The notes: generated from the letters alone by a model not told the origin. 60,528 nucleotides of DNA from Pseudomonadota bacterium (GCA_018262285.1 JAGTRX010000002.1:1-60528), one strand, 5' to 3'; shown: positions 10,574-19,876, numbered from the stretch's first letter. Program-made: numbers and translations.

Positions 10574-11491
10574 GTGAAGGGTGAGGCTCGTTATCCGCGT
10601 TTGTCGCTCGGGCCGCTGCTATTTTTCTGGCCGAAGGAGCGGGTGTTTGATTTCTACGCCGAAATAGCCACTAATCCGGATATCGATATCGTCTACCTTG
10701 GCGAGGTGGTCTGTTCGCGCCGCCAGCAAATGAAGGCGGTAGACTGGCTTGATCTGGCGTGTCGCTTGAGAGATGCCGGCAAGGAAGTCGTGATTTCGGC
10801 GCAGGCTTTGCTCGAATCGGAAAATGACCTGAAAATCCTGCGTTTGCTGATTGACGGCCTGGCCGACGGCGGCATGATCGAGGCCAATGATCTGGGGGCG
10901 GTTTCGCTTGCCGCCGGGCGGCCGTTTGTCGCCGGGCCGCATCTCAACATCTACAACGAAACGACGCTGGCTACTTTTGCCAGCTACGGCCTCAAGCGCT
11001 GGCTGCCGCCGCTGGAGGCGGGGCGGCGCCTGGTACAAACCCTGCATTCATCACGGCCGCCGGGCGTCGAGACCGAAGTGTTCGTTTTTGGCAAATTGCC
11101 GCTGGCTTTTTCGGCGCGTTGTTTTACAGCAAGGCACTATGGTCTGAACAAGGACGATTGCCAGTTCCGCTGTCTCGAGCACGCGCAAGGGACGACCATG
11201 AAAACGCGGGAAGGGCAGGCATTCCTCACCATCAACGGCATTCAGACCATGTCGGCGCAAACTTTTAACCTGCTGGCCGAAGTCCCGGAATTGTGTGCGC
11301 TGCAAGTCGATGTTCTGCGCATCAGCCCGCAACCAAGCCACATGCAAGAGATCATTGCCGCCTTCGATCAGGCAAGGCAGAGCCAAAATGTCGAATCTCG
11401 GGCAGAATGGGGCGAAGAAGGATTCGCCAACGGGTTTTGGCATGGCGAAGCCGGTGTGATTCAACTCAACCAGATAGTGGAACGCGGATGA
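10574..11491 (+). CDS. ubiV: Oxygen-independent ubiquinone hydroxylation protein UbiV (U32 family)
   Basis: Partner of UbiU in the O2-independent hydroxylase complex. 305 residues with the family opening [13 protein letters not shown] and LGEVVCSRR. Four cysteine ligands are present: C in [10 protein letters not shown] in [10 protein letters not shown] and two in [24 protein letters not shown] is the conserved C-terminal stretch. The start is GTG at 10574, preceded by a strong GGGGAGGGG ribosome site. Its TGA overlaps the ubiT ATG (ATGA), so the three proteins are probably made together. Confidence 0.95.
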   Translation: MKGEARYPRLSLGPLLFFWPKERVFDFYAEIATNPDIDIVYLGEVVCSRRQQMKAVDWLDLACRLRDAGKEVVISAQALLESENDLKILRLLIDGLADGGMIEANDLGAVSLAAGRPFVAGPHLNIYNETTLATFASYGLKRWLPPLEAGRRLVQTLHSSRPPGVETEVFVFGKLPLAFSARCFTARHYGLNKDDCQFRCLEHAQGTTMKTREGQAFLTINGIQTMSAQTFNLLAEVPELCALQVDVLRISPQPSHMQEIIAAFDQARQSQNVESRAEWGEEGFANGFWHGEAGVIQLNQIVERG

Positions 11492-11949
11492 ACCTGCGCC
11501 CGAATATTCCTGCTTTCAAGCTGCCCGCATTGGTTGCCGTGCTGGGTGCGCGCTTGCCGCAATGGCCGCATAGTCTGGCTTTTGTCGCGGCGCTGAATGT
11601 TGGCGTTCGAATGAAGCTGTTTCCCGAGGATAGCCTGCAAACCCTGGAAAATAGCACCTTTCTGGTTGAGGTTTCAGACACCGGTGGCCGCGCCCAGTTC
11701 AGCTATCGCAACGGGCTGTTTCAGCCACTCTTTGGTAACTGCGGAAGCCATGACCTGGTTTTTCGCGCCAATCTTTCCGCCTTCACGCAATTGCTTTCCC
11801 GCCAGGAAGACCCGGACACACTCTTCTTCAATCGCGCCCTGACCATCGAGGGTGATACCGAACTGGGGCTGACCGTCAAGAACATGCTTGACGCCATCGA
11901 TTGGCCTGCGCTTCCGGTATTGCTGCGGCAGCACTGGCCAATCGGATAG
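11488..11949 (+). CDS. ubiT: SCP2-domain ubiquinone accessory factor UbiT
   Basis: Lipid-binding SCP2 (sterol carrier protein 2) domain protein that replaces UbiJ during anaerobic ubiquinone synthesis. 153 residues: short proline-containing N-terminus ([18 protein letters not shown]), then the SCP2 fold with [40 protein letters not shown] (in two parts: [12 protein letters not shown] and [13 protein letters not shown]) and the conserved [15 protein letters not shown]. It starts inside the ubiV stop. Position and fold together make UbiT the only reasonable call. It converges with the next gene 7 bases away. Confidence 0.92.
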   Translation: MNLRPNIPAFKLPALVAVLGARLPQWPHSLAFVAALNVGVRMKLFPEDSLQTLENSTFLVEVSDTGGRAQFSYRNGLFQPLFGNCGSHDLVFRANLSAFTQLLSRQEDPDTLFFNRALTIEGDTELGLTVKNMLDAIDWPALPVLLRQHWPIG

Positions 11950-11956
11950 TTGTTGA

Positions 11957-12508
11957 TTATTTTGCGGCGTCGCGGCTAACGATAATATTGATGTCGCTGC
12001 CAGAATCTGTTTTAGAGACATTGACCTGTGTTGAGTTCTTGCTGTTTTTGTCCGCTAGCATCAAATTGTAGCCGCCGTCGCCCGTGCTCATTTCCATGAA
12101 CTGCTTGTCTTGCGATTGGGGCTTGAGTTTTTCACGATAGAAGGCCGTAACCTTTTCGCTGGAATCGCTGCTTTGCAAGCTGGCCATCATGACTGTCGCT
12201 TCCGGCGTTACCACCTTGGAAGAAGCGCCTTCGGTAATCTTGGCGCCGGCGTAGAAAGGTACGCCGAGATCGGATTCGGTCACCTTGGCGCCGCCCCATT
12301 CCATTGTGGACGATTTGCCGGAGGCGTCCGTCGTCGTCACTTTGGCACTGCCTTCCGACAAGTTGATGCTGGCCTTGGAGCCATCCTTGGACTGCGACTC
12401 GAGGGCTTTTTCAGCCAGTTTTTCGGTGGCTTTCTCGGCAATTTTGCCGCAGGCGGCGAGAGCAATGGAAACCAACAGCAAGGCGAGGAGTTGAATTAAA
12501 CGTTTCAT
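11957..12508 (-). CDS. Small periplasmic lipoprotein, function unknown
   Basis: 183 residues with a clear lipoprotein signal: positive start, hydrophobic run and the lipobox LAAC (Cys near residue 20). The mature protein is rich in Lys, Ser, Ala and Glu; the first 50 residues look helical and charged (KIAEKATEKLAEKALE), followed by a globular part with PFYAGAKITEG, VTAFYREKLKPQSQ and a C-terminal beta-rich stretch. The second half resembles small secreted domains that pair a conserved PxYPGA-type motif with YREKL, but I cannot name the family with certainty. It lies alone, convergent with ubiT. Confidence 0.75.
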   Translation of the reverse strand: MKRLIQLLALLLVSIALAACGKIAEKATEKLAEKALESQSKDGSKASINLSEGSAKVTTTDASGKSSTMEWGGAKVTESDLGVPFYAGAKITEGASSKVVTPEATVMMASLQSSDSSEKVTAFYREKLKPQSQDKQFMEMSTGDGGYNLMLADKNSKNSTQVNVSKTDSGSDINIIVSRDAAK

Positions 12509-12611
12509 GGTTATCTTTCACGGATAATATGTCGAACGCGAAGTATCCTGTTGACGAGGTGACATCGTCAATTCCGAACCAGGCAAGAGCGGTAATTTTT
12601 GGCACTGCATT

Positions 12612-13640
12612 TCAGAAAAGCATGTTTTGCGGCACCGGAAGTCGCGGTTGATATTGTAATTTCCTGGTGAGTATGCGCTCACGTACGGCGCTGTCTTCAA
12701 ATTCGCTCAGCTTGCGGATCAGACCAAAACGACGGCCAGTGGTGAAGAGCGCCTTGCTCTCGGCCGAGAGCGCCAGATAGCGGTCGATAATGCCGAGCAG
12801 GCGTTCATGATCTTCTGGCAGGTGGCCGCGCAGTTCCATTAGCAGGTTGATGCGATGGTCGCTGATCAGTTCGGTTTCTGTGTGTTCAAGTTGATTCAGG
12901 AACAAGCGGATTTCGCGCACGGTTTCTTCCTCGGAGAGCGGTTCGAAATTGCCGGCCAGATACTCGTCGGCCAGTGGCGTGTCTTCCAGCACGAAGCAGG
13001 TGCGCAGGCGAACGCGGTCGGGGGCGATTTCGCTGATCAGGCGACATGAATCGAGCGCATGTTTTTCGGAAAAACGCTTGCCGCCCAGTCCCGGCATGTA
13101 ATAGCAGCACAATTCCAGACCGGCTTCCTTGACGCGCAGGCAAGCCGCTTTCTGCTCGGCGTAGGTCGTGCCCTTGTTCATGAAGCTCAGCACTTCGTCG
13201 CAACCGGATTCAAGACCGACATGGATACGATCCAGACCGGCAGCTTTCAGGCGGCGCAAATCCTCGACCTTGCGGTTGATCAGCATGCGGCTGCGCGAAT
13301 AGGCGGTAATGCGCTCGATATTGGGCAGATGCTCGTGAATCGCCGCCAGAATCAGCAGCAGATCATCGACTTTGGCGGCGAGGGCATCGCCATCCTGCAG
13401 AAAGGCAGCGCGAAAGTCGTGATTGGCCGTATCGGCAGCAAGCAGGCGAATGTCGGCGATGACTTCTTCAGCACTGCGCAAGGAGAATTTCTCGCCCTTG
13501 TAGGCCGGGCAGAATTTGCACTTGTTCCACGGGCAATTGCGCACGACGCGAATCAGCAGGCTGTGCTGTTCGCTGGGCGGGCGCAGGGCGCCGCGTTCGA
13601 CCGCTTTGGTGGCCACTAAATCAATTGTTTGCGCATTCAT
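12612..13640 (-). CDS. Radical SAM protein of the B12-less COG1032 type, CX4CX2C variant
   Basis: 342-residue radical S-adenosylmethionine enzyme; substrate unknown. The cluster-binding motif is NCPWNKCKFCPAY (four residues between the first two cysteines, not the classical three), as in other proteins with a C[PS]WN[RK]C[TK]FC signature. The TIM-barrel core shows AAFLQDGDALA, the HVGLESGCDEVL motif near the middle and YYMPGLGGKRFSEKHA. No cobalamin-binding or TRAM domain is seen. A GGAGG ribosome site lies before the ATG at 13640. It lies 18 bases downstream of the MaoC-like gene, same strand, so they may share a transcript. Confidence 0.85.
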   Translation of the reverse strand: MNAQTIDLVATKAVERGALRPPSEQHSLLIRVVRNCPWNKCKFCPAYKGEKFSLRSAEEVIADIRLLAADTANHDFRAAFLQDGDALAAKVDDLLLILAAIHEHLPNIERITAYSRSRMLINRKVEDLRRLKAAGLDRIHVGLESGCDEVLSFMNKGTTYAEQKAACLRVKEAGLELCCYYMPGLGGKRFSEKHALDSCRLISEIAPDRVRLRTCFVLEDTPLADEYLAGNFEPLSEEETVREIRLFLNQLEHTETELISDHRINLLMELRGHLPEDHERLLGIIDRYLALSAESKALFTTGRRFGLIRKLSEFEDSAVRERILTRKLQYQPRLPVPQNMLF

Positions 13641-13658
13641 TGCCGTCCTCCGGTTCGT

Positions 13659-14093
13659 TTAGCTTGGCAGTTTGGAGTCGACCAATAGCGTCGCCTGTCC
13701 TTCCAATACCTTGGTGTTTTCGACAAAGGAGGCAGTATCAAAAATCACGCGACGTTTTTCCGTCATCACTTCGCGCACGGTCACTGTGGTTTTGACGGTA
13801 TCTCCCGGATAGACAGGCGCCTTGAAACGCACTGACACCTCCAGAAGGATGGAGCCATGGCCGGGCAGCTTGTTGGAAAGAACGGACGACATTACTGAAG
13901 TTGTCAGCAAGCCCTGGGCGATCCGGCCTTTGAACTGCGTCGTCGCGGCATATTCACTATTGCAATGAACCGGGTTGTCATCACCGCTGACTGTCGTAAA
14001 CAAGGTGATGTCATTGTCGGTAATGGTTTTGGCAGTAGAAGCCGTCATGCCAGGGGCCAGGTCTTCCAGATAGAAACCGTGCAGTTCGTTCAT
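13659..14093 (-). CDS. MaoC-like (R)-hydratase, hotdog fold
   Basis: 144-residue single-hotdog protein of the MaoC/PhaJ group, which hydrates trans-2-enoyl-CoA to (R)-3-hydroxyacyl-CoA in characterised members. The hydratase-2 motif is visible as SGDDNPVHCNSEYA, followed by the GRIAQGLLTTS helix and the VSVRFKAPVYPGDTV strand. The ATG at 14093 follows AAGGAGA at 7 bases; a longer in-frame start at 14129 lacks this. Diverges from the LysR gene, which could regulate it. The exact acyl substrate cannot be read from sequence. Confidence 0.85.
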   Translation of the reverse strand: MNELHGFYLEDLAPGMTASTAKTITDNDITLFTTVSGDDNPVHCNSEYAATTQFKGRIAQGLLTTSVMSSVLSNKLPGHGSILLEVSVRFKAPVYPGDTVKTTVTVREVMTEKRRVIFDTASFVENTKVLEGQATLLVDSKLPS

Positions 14094-14152
14094 TGCGCTC
14101 TCCTTGAGAAAAATATTTCGTGTCACCATGATGTCACTTTATTTGATCTGCT

Positions 14153-14181
14153 TTTAAAGATAAACAAGCATGTAATATACT
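14153..14181 (+). promoter_or_regulatory. Candidate promoter for the LysR-family gene
   Basis: TTTAAA (14153-14158) and TATACT (14176-14181) are separated by exactly 17 bases and lie 30 bases upstream of the LysR ATG. Four of six -35 and five of six -10 positions fit the sigma-70 consensus. The surrounding 118-base divergent region is AT-rich, as expected for a shared regulatory region. Confidence 0.4.
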
Positions 14182-14211
14182 GACTGTTGCAAATTAACGA
14201 ACAATCAACCC

Positions 14212-15138
14212 ATGGAAGACCTCGCTTCAATCGCCGCTTTTGTCAAAACTGTCGAACTGATGAGCTTTACGGCGGCGGCCAAAGCCTTGAAATTGTCGAA
14301 AGCGGTGATCAGCCAGCGCATCAGTACCCTGGAAAGCCGCTTGCAAACCCGCCTGCTACAACGGACGACGCGCAAACTGAGCCTGACCGAAGCCGGTCAG
14401 GTCTATTACGAACACTGCAAGCGTGCCCTCGACGAAATGGCGATGGCGACCAATGCGCTGACCCGGCTGCACGCCGCGCCGCGTGGCCATCTGCGTCTGA
14501 CGGCGCCGGTCACCTTCGGGCAAATGCACATTGCCCCGGCGCTGCCGGAGTTCCTGGCGGCCAATTCGGAAGTGAGCCTCGATTTGATCTTGCTCGACCG
14601 CCGCGTCGATCTAGTCGACGAGGGTTTCGATATTGGCATTTCGTTGCGTGCCGACATTGCGCCCAACCTGGTGGCAAGAAAACTCGCGCCGATCTGCCGG
14701 GTGCTGTGCGCCTCGCCGGATTATCTGGAGTGGGCCGGCATGCCTAAAAACATTGCCGAACTGAGTACACATCAGTGCCTCTCTTACTCTTGGCAGACTA
14801 GTTGGCGTTTCACCACCGCGGAAGGCAAAAGCGAAGTTCGCGTCGGCAGCCGGTTCCGCGCCAACAGTGTCGATGCGCTGCGTGAAGCTGCCTTGCAGGG
14901 ACTGGGCATTACCCTGTTGCCTTCCTACGCTATCGGCCCTGATTTGGCGGCTGGCCGCTTGCGGCACGTTCTGCCCGATGTGTCACCGGCCACAGCCTTT
15001 GGCGATCAGGTCAGCGCCGTCTTCATGCCGGATCGTCATCTGCTGCCAAAGGTGCGGGCCTGCGTCGACTTTCTGGTCAGGCGTTTTCAGCCGGAGCCGT
15101 ATTGGGATTGCCCCGCAAGCACTGAACCTGCGGGGTGA
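14212..15138 (+). CDS. LysR-family transcriptional regulator
   Basis: 308 residues. The N-terminal winged helix (about 5-65) is typical: FVKTVELMSFTAAAKALKLSKAVISQRISTLE in overlapping parts (FTAAAKALKLSKAVISQRI, LESRLQTRLLQRTTR), followed by the effector-binding domain with GHLRLTAPVTFGQ and ALREAALQGLGITLLPSY. The pattern PVTFG...LDLILLDRRVDLVDEGFDIGIS is that of the CrgA/DsdC-like AaeR branch of betaproteobacterial LysR proteins. Divergent orientation to the MaoC-like hydratase suggests, by the common LysR rule, that this gene or its own promoter is the target. The effector is unknown. Confidence 0.93.
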   Translation: MEDLASIAAFVKTVELMSFTAAAKALKLSKAVISQRISTLESRLQTRLLQRTTRKLSLTEAGQVYYEHCKRALDEMAMATNALTRLHAAPRGHLRLTAPVTFGQMHIAPALPEFLAANSEVSLDLILLDRRVDLVDEGFDIGISLRADIAPNLVARKLAPICRVLCASPDYLEWAGMPKNIAELSTHQCLSYSWQTSWRFTTAEGKSEVRVGSRFRANSVDALREAALQGLGITLLPSYAIGPDLAAGRLRHVLPDVSPATAFGDQVSAVFMPDRHLLPKVRACVDFLVRRFQPEPYWDCPASTEPAG

Positions 15139-15150
15139 TTTCATAATCGC

Positions 15151-16266
15151 CTAGCTTTTCTCAGGCTCAGGTGCAGTCGTGCAAGCACAGGAGTTGCGTC
15201 TTGCCTTGCGGCACTTGCAGATTCGCCGCAACACCAGTACTCCGGCGATGATGATGAGCCACAGTGGCCACCAGCGCATCAGACCGATAAAGCAATTCAT
15301 CAGGCCATCCCAGCCATATTTCAGGGAATGACCGAGACGCGTGCCGAAATCCGGTCGGTTGCTGGCGAATACGGCATCCAGATCCTTGCTTTCGGTTTGG
15401 CGGATGCGGGCAGGTTGATACAGTGTGAAGCGAATGGTGCTGAAGGAGATCTGGTCTTCAAGCTGCTTGCGGGCAATCAGGGCTTCATCGCGTGCCGCCT
15501 TGGTGTCGCTACGTTGCGCGATGACCTCGGCCTTGTATTCCAGTTTGCCACCATCGCGCACGGCTTGCCCCAGTTCGGCCTGGGTTTCCTGATGGCGGAT
15601 GCGTTCGAGGTGCTGGCGGAACAGATCAAATTGAACGTCACGCGCTTCGAAATTGCGTTGTTGCAGGAACTCGATCTGGTTGGCGACGGCACGCAGGAAG
15701 TCCTGTGTTTTGGCGCTGGGGACGCGAACGATCAGATTGCCGGAAACGGTGAACTCGAACAGTTCGAGCACATTGCCGTCACCCTTGGGCAGGCGCTGGT
15801 GGCGCTGCGTGTCGCTGGTGATGTTGTTGCTGACGACAAAGCCGCCATGTGCACCGACCGCATCCTCGATGGCTAACGCCGAGACATAGACATCCTTGAC
15901 CGTGAATGTGGCGTTGGCAGTGCGGATGAATTTGCGCTCACCATCAACGTAGGTGGTAGTGCCGGAAACCAGTTGGGCGACCTTGCTGGCGCTGGTGCCA
16001 GTTTCTTTTTCGACCGTGGGTGCGCTAGGCGCCGGAGCGGCGGCAGAATCTGCGGCTCTCATTGATACAGCGCCAAGCTCTTCGTTGGTCTGGGATGCCA
16101 TTCTGGCCATGGGTTTCCCTTTGGCCGGTGGTTTTGCCACTTCACTCATCTGGGCGGGTGCGGGTACTGGCGCACTTTTTTCTTCACTCTTGCTGCAAGC
16201 GCCCAGTGCCAGGGCGAGAGAAAGAAGGAGAGGTAGGCTGTTACGGTAAACGAGAGCCAGGCGCAT
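15151..16266 (-). CDS. DUF4349-containing lipoprotein with C-terminal membrane helix
   Basis: 371 residues. N-terminal lipoprotein signal with lipobox ALGAC (Cys near 24), a low-complexity Pro/Ala/Lys spacer, then a DUF4349 region (about 110-290) beginning KFIRTANATFTVKDVY and containing a long helical pair, and a C-terminal membrane helix (WWPLWLIIIAGVLVL) followed by a Cys/Arg/Lys-rich tail. DUF4349 has no established biochemical role. The ATG at 16266 lies 9 bases after AAGG; an in-frame ATG at 16275 is too close to that ribosome site. An N-terminal lipid plus a C-terminal helix would tether both ends to membrane. Confidence 0.82.
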   Translation of the reverse strand: MRLALVYRNSLPLLLSLALALGACSKSEEKSAPVPAPAQMSEVAKPPAKGKPMARMASQTNEELGAVSMRAADSAAAPAPSAPTVEKETGTSASKVAQLVSGTTTYVDGERKFIRTANATFTVKDVYVSALAIEDAVGAHGGFVVSNNITSDTQRHQRLPKGDGNVLELFEFTVSGNLIVRVPSAKTQDFLRAVANQIEFLQQRNFEARDVQFDLFRQHLERIRHQETQAELGQAVRDGGKLEYKAEVIAQRSDTKAARDEALIARKQLEDQISFSTIRFTLYQPARIRQTESKDLDAVFASNRPDFGTRLGHSLKYGWDGLMNCFIGLMRWWPLWLIIIAGVLVLRRICKCRKARRNSCACTTAPEPEKS

Positions 16267-16396
16267 GATGTTCATCCTTTCCGAAAATGATGCTGTAGTG
16301 TAGAACCAATTGCGGCTGGTGTCACACAAGCTGTCAGACTGGCATTTGCCGCCGCCTGCGGGTAATGTCGACAATCTGTCATTCGCAGCCGAGAGC

Positions 16397-17392
16397 ATGG
16401 AAATCCTCAATACCCTGAAGGACTGGTTCAAACCCGCGCCGCCGCCAGACCCGGAGATTCAGAAGGCACTCGGACGCGTTTGTGCGCTGGTCGATCCCAT
16501 GCTCAACACGCTACCCGCCCTCGATCAAACTCTGCAGCCGGTGCTCGCGCATACCCTGAATTACTGTCAGCACATCGTCGACAATCTGCCGGGCCCCTTT
16601 GAGATTGATCGTCAGGCATTTTCTGTTTCACCCCTGGTGCACGCGCTTTTTGCCACGGTTGAGGATATTGCCCTCATGCTGGCCAAGAGCCAGGAAGCCT
16701 GTAAATGTCTGCTGACAGACAGTGAGCCGGGGGTGGAGTTTGTCTACGCCATGCTGGCGGCGCGCTGGCAGCGCAAGAAAGGCCTGGGAATGGCTTTGGA
16801 TGGCGAAATGCTGCAGGCCGACGCGCTGATCGAGACCCTGATTTTTGCCGATCATGTGTTGGTTCAGCCGGCCGACAGTCTGGAGGCGACACGCGAAAAA
16901 CTTTGCCAGACCGCCTTCGACAGCCTGCTCAAGACCTTTCGCGTCCGCCTGATCGAGAAACGCAACGAACGCGCGCTTCTGCAGGAAGAAAAGGCGCGAG
17001 AACGCGACCAGATCAACGTCATGCGCAGCATGGGCAAGGCGGACAAGCTGGAGGAACATACGCGGCGCTTGCAGGATGTTGAAACGCGCCTGCGCGAGAA
17101 TATCGAGGCCTTGCGGCCGGAAAATATCATCGCGCCGCTGACGGAATTTCTGGCGGCGCCGGAGAAAGCCTTGCGCCTCGAAGCAATGCGAATAACGGTC
17201 GATCGTTCCGGTATTGTTGCCGGGGATGATCAGGCGGGCTCACCAGGGCAGGCCGAAACGCTCGATTTCCAGGAAATCATTGGCCGTGATCGCCGCCGTT
17301 ACGTTGGCATGCTCGTCAAGATCAGGCGCAGCGATGTGCTGGAAGCCGCGCAAATAATGAAGGATGTGCAGCAGCGCTACCTGATTATTTAG
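16397..17392 (+). CDS. Hypothetical cytoplasmic protein with coiled coil
   Basis: 331 residues, not recognised. No signal peptide or membrane helix. The first 190 residues are predicted helical with PLVHALFATVEDIALMLA and VEFVYAMLAARWQRKKG; residues about 205-255 form a charged coiled coil (EKRNERALLQEEKARERDQ, LQDVETRLRENIEAL); the end (LDFQEIIGRDRRRYVGMLVKI, read as two parts) looks like a small alpha/beta segment. The ATG at 16397 has GAGAGC immediately upstream and an earlier in-frame ATG at 16310 overlaps the DUF4349 leader region. It converges on the GGDEF gene with an 8-base overlap. Confidence 0.7.
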   Translation: MEILNTLKDWFKPAPPPDPEIQKALGRVCALVDPMLNTLPALDQTLQPVLAHTLNYCQHIVDNLPGPFEIDRQAFSVSPLVHALFATVEDIALMLAKSQEACKCLLTDSEPGVEFVYAMLAARWQRKKGLGMALDGEMLQADALIETLIFADHVLVQPADSLEATREKLCQTAFDSLLKTFRVRLIEKRNERALLQEEKARERDQINVMRSMGKADKLEEHTRRLQDVETRLRENIEALRPENIIAPLTEFLAAPEKALRLEAMRITVDRSGIVAGDDQAGSPGQAETLDFQEIIGRDRRRYVGMLVKIRRSDVLEAAQIMKDVQQRYLII

Positions 17393-18617
17393 CGCCGAAA
17401 AAAACGTAGCTGCCGCGCCTGGTTTCCTTGGCGATCTGCTTGGCAGCATCGGCTGCCCGGTAAAGGGCGTCGGCATTGTCGCCAGAAGCCGGGAAGAGTG
17501 CGATGCCGATGCTGACACCGAGCCGGAATGCTTCGCCAGCGATCGTAATCGGCGCGGCAAGTGCTTCGCAGAGTTTTTGTGCGACGGGTTCGACATCATC
17601 GCCGAATAACAGGCTTTCGGCGATTACTGCAAATTGGTCGCTGCCGATGCGTGCCAGCGTGTCGGACGAGCGCAGGGTAGTGGCAAAGCGCTCAGCCGCA
17701 ATGCGCAACACATTGTCGCCAATATCCTGACCAGCGCGTTCGTTGACTTCCTTGAAGCCGTCAAGGTCGAGGAAAAGCAGGGCGAAAAGTTCATCGCTGC
17801 GGCGGGCATGGGCAATGACGCGGTGCAGGCGATCAAAGAGCAAAGTCCGGTTGGGCAGACCGGTGAGGGCATCGCAGGAAGCGCGCCGCTCCAGTTCGGC
17901 CTCGATTTGCTGGTGTTCGCTGACGTCGGTCACCACGCCGAGAAAAGCGCGATGGTTGCCGCGCAGGATGGCGCGCTCCTGAACCTTGGCGGAAAAGCGG
18001 CTACCGTCATGGCGCAGGGCAGTGAACGAGTATTGCGCTGCACCAGCCTGGGCGGCAAGGTGGCGCTGTTCGCTGACCACAGGCTGCTCTTCGGGAGCCA
18101 CCAGATCATCAGCCGAAACCAGGCCGGCCAGTTCTTCCGGGCGCTGGAAACGGAACAGGCGCGCCAGCCCACGGTTGGCAAAGCAGATGAGATTGTCCTC
18201 GCTGATATAGACGCCAGCTTGGCTTTGTTCAGAGAGGGCGTTGAAGTGTGCCTGCGCTTCGGCTTGCGCCGCTTCGGCCAGGCGGCACTGGGCGATCGCT
18301 CGGGCAAGGGTGGTGATGTAAGCGCGGCACAATTCCGGCGGGCAGGTATCTGGCGCGACCATGACCAGAACCATTTCAGGCTGGTCTGGCAGGGCGGATA
18401 GCGCCAGCTTGATTTCTTCGTTGCCGGGCAGGCGGATTTCGCCATAAGCCTCGGTCATTGCTTGCTTGATGGTGTCCGCCAACCAGGGCGCAGCTTTGTC
18501 CTCGCCTTCGGGTTTGAGAAGAGCCAAAAAGGCCGGGCTGCCTTCAAGTACGCGACCATCGGTCGCCATCAGGCCGCACGCCAGCGGCAGGCTCTCGTCA
18601 AAGAAATTGGAGGACAT
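17385..18617 (-). CDS. PAS-GGDEF protein with altered GSDQF signature
   Basis: 410 residues. A PAS-like N-terminal segment (about 1-110), a second PAS domain (about 120-240, FNALSEQSQAGVYISEDN and HDGSRFSAKVQERAI), and a GGDEF domain from about 245 (CDALTGLPNRTLLFDRL). The active-site loop reads RIGSDQFAVI: the second Gly is Ser and Glu is Gln. GGDEF proteins need GG[DE]EF for diguanylate cyclase activity, so catalysis is doubtful. The metal-binding Asp in LFLDLDGFKEVN is present. No membrane helix. Likely a cytoplasmic signalling protein; the ligand of the PAS domains is unknown. Confidence 0.87.
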   Translation of the reverse strand: MSSNFFDESLPLACGLMATDGRVLEGSPAFLALLKPEGEDKAAPWLADTIKQAMTEAYGEIRLPGNEEIKLALSALPDQPEMVLVMVAPDTCPPELCRAYITTLARAIAQCRLAEAAQAEAQAHFNALSEQSQAGVYISEDNLICFANRGLARLFRFQRPEELAGLVSADDLVAPEEQPVVSEQRHLAAQAGAAQYSFTALRHDGSRFSAKVQERAILRGNHRAFLGVVTDVSEHQQIEAELERRASCDALTGLPNRTLLFDRLHRVIAHARRSDELFALLFLDLDGFKEVNERAGQDIGDNVLRIAAERFATTLRSSDTLARIGSDQFAVIAESLLFGDDVEPVAQKLCEALAAPITIAGEAFRLGVSIGIALFPASGDNADALYRAADAAKQIAKETRRGSYVFFGAK

Positions 18618-18697
18618 GCGACAAGCCCAGAAGAAAATAGTGACGACTATTCAAGCACAAATCGGCCTTTGCCGCCATTTTCCTTGCGTTGCCGCGA

Positions 18698-19876
18698 TCA
18701 GCGACCGGCCGGCATGAGCTGACGCACCAGTTCAACCCAATAGCTGACCCCATGGACGATAACTTCATCGTTAAAGTCATAACGCGGGTTGTGCAGGGCG
18801 CATTCCGCCCCTTCTGGCTCTCCAGCGCGATCATTGCCCAGCCAGGCGTAACAGCCCGGTTTTTTCTGCAGCATGTAGGCAAAATCCTCGGCACCCATCG
18901 AAGGCATCAAGTCAGTGCGCACCTGCTCGGCGCCGAAGACCATCTGGGCGACCAGACGGCAGAAATCAGTGGCATTGGGGTCGTTGATGGTGGCCGGATA
19001 GCGCTGACTGATGCGCGCCGATATTTCCGTGCCGCTGGCGCTGGCAATGCCTTGGCACAGCTGGTTGATGGTTTCTTCCAGAGTGGCCTGCACCTCGGGT
19101 TTGAAGCTGCGCAGGGTGCCGCGCAGCACGGCCTCTTCCGGCAGGATGTTCCAGGCCTCGCCGGCATGGAATTGTGTCACGCTGACCACGGCTGCGTCGC
19201 TGGGATTGAGCTTGCGGCTGACGACGCTTTGCAGGGCGCTGACCAACTGGCTGCCCGCCAGGATGGTGTCGGTACCCTGTTGCGGCATGGCGGCATGGCA
19301 GCCGTGGCCGCGAATCCGGATCTCGAGGCTGCAGGTTCCCGCCATGATCGGGCCGGATTTGACGGCCATCTGGCCAGCCGGCAGACCCGGCCAGTTATGC
19401 AGGCCATAGACCGATTCGACCGGGAAAAGATCGAACAAACCGTCGCGTAACATGGCATCGGCGCCGCCCTCCGATTCCTCGGCAGGTTGAAAGATGAAAA
19501 CGGCGGTGCCGTCGAAATCGGGACTGGCAGCCAGATAGCGTGCCGCACCGAGCAACATGGTGGTGTGACCATCGTGACCGCAGGCGTGCATCAGGCCGGG
19601 ATGTTGCGAGCAATGGGTAAAGTCGTTTTTCTCCTGCAGGCGCAGGGCATCCATGTCGGCGCGCAGGCCGATCATGCGTGGGCTGCTACCGGCGCGTAAT
19701 ACGCCGACAACACCGGTTTTGGCCAGGCCGCGATGGACTTTCAGACCGTAGCGTTCCAGTTCGCTGGTAACCCGGTCGGCGGTGCGGGTTTCATTGAAGG
19801 CAATTTCGGGATGGGCGTGCAGATCGCGCCGGAAAGCCTTCAGTTCGTCGAGAAAGGGGATGTTCAAGGTGGGCAT
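18698..19876 (-). CDS. M20D-family amidohydrolase (hippurate/IAA-amino acid hydrolase type)
   Basis: 392-residue metallohydrolase that cleaves N-acyl amino acids in characterised relatives. Binuclear metal-site motifs: MHACGHDGHTTMLLGAA, QPAEESEGGADAML and HNWPGLPAG, with a second histidine in GCHAAMPQQGTDTI and the C-terminal MGAEDFAYMLQKKPG. The catalytic glutamate is the first E of PAEESEGG. The ATG at 19876 has GAGG 6 bases upstream; the frame remains open for about 100 codons before it without a coding look. Single gene, divergent from rapZ. Confidence 0.93.
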   Translation of the reverse strand: MPTLNIPFLDELKAFRRDLHAHPEIAFNETRTADRVTSELERYGLKVHRGLAKTGVVGVLRAGSSPRMIGLRADMDALRLQEKNDFTHCSQHPGLMHACGHDGHTTMLLGAARYLAASPDFDGTAVFIFQPAEESEGGADAMLRDGLFDLFPVESVYGLHNWPGLPAGQMAVKSGPIMAGTCSLEIRIRGHGCHAAMPQQGTDTILAGSQLVSALQSVVSRKLNPSDAAVVSVTQFHAGEAWNILPEEAVLRGTLRSFKPEVQATLEETINQLCQGIASASGTEISARISQRYPATINDPNATDFCRLVAQMVFGAEQVRTDLMPSMGAEDFAYMLQKKPGCYAWLGNDRAGEPEGAECALHNPRYDFNDEVIVHGVSYWVELVRQLMPAGR

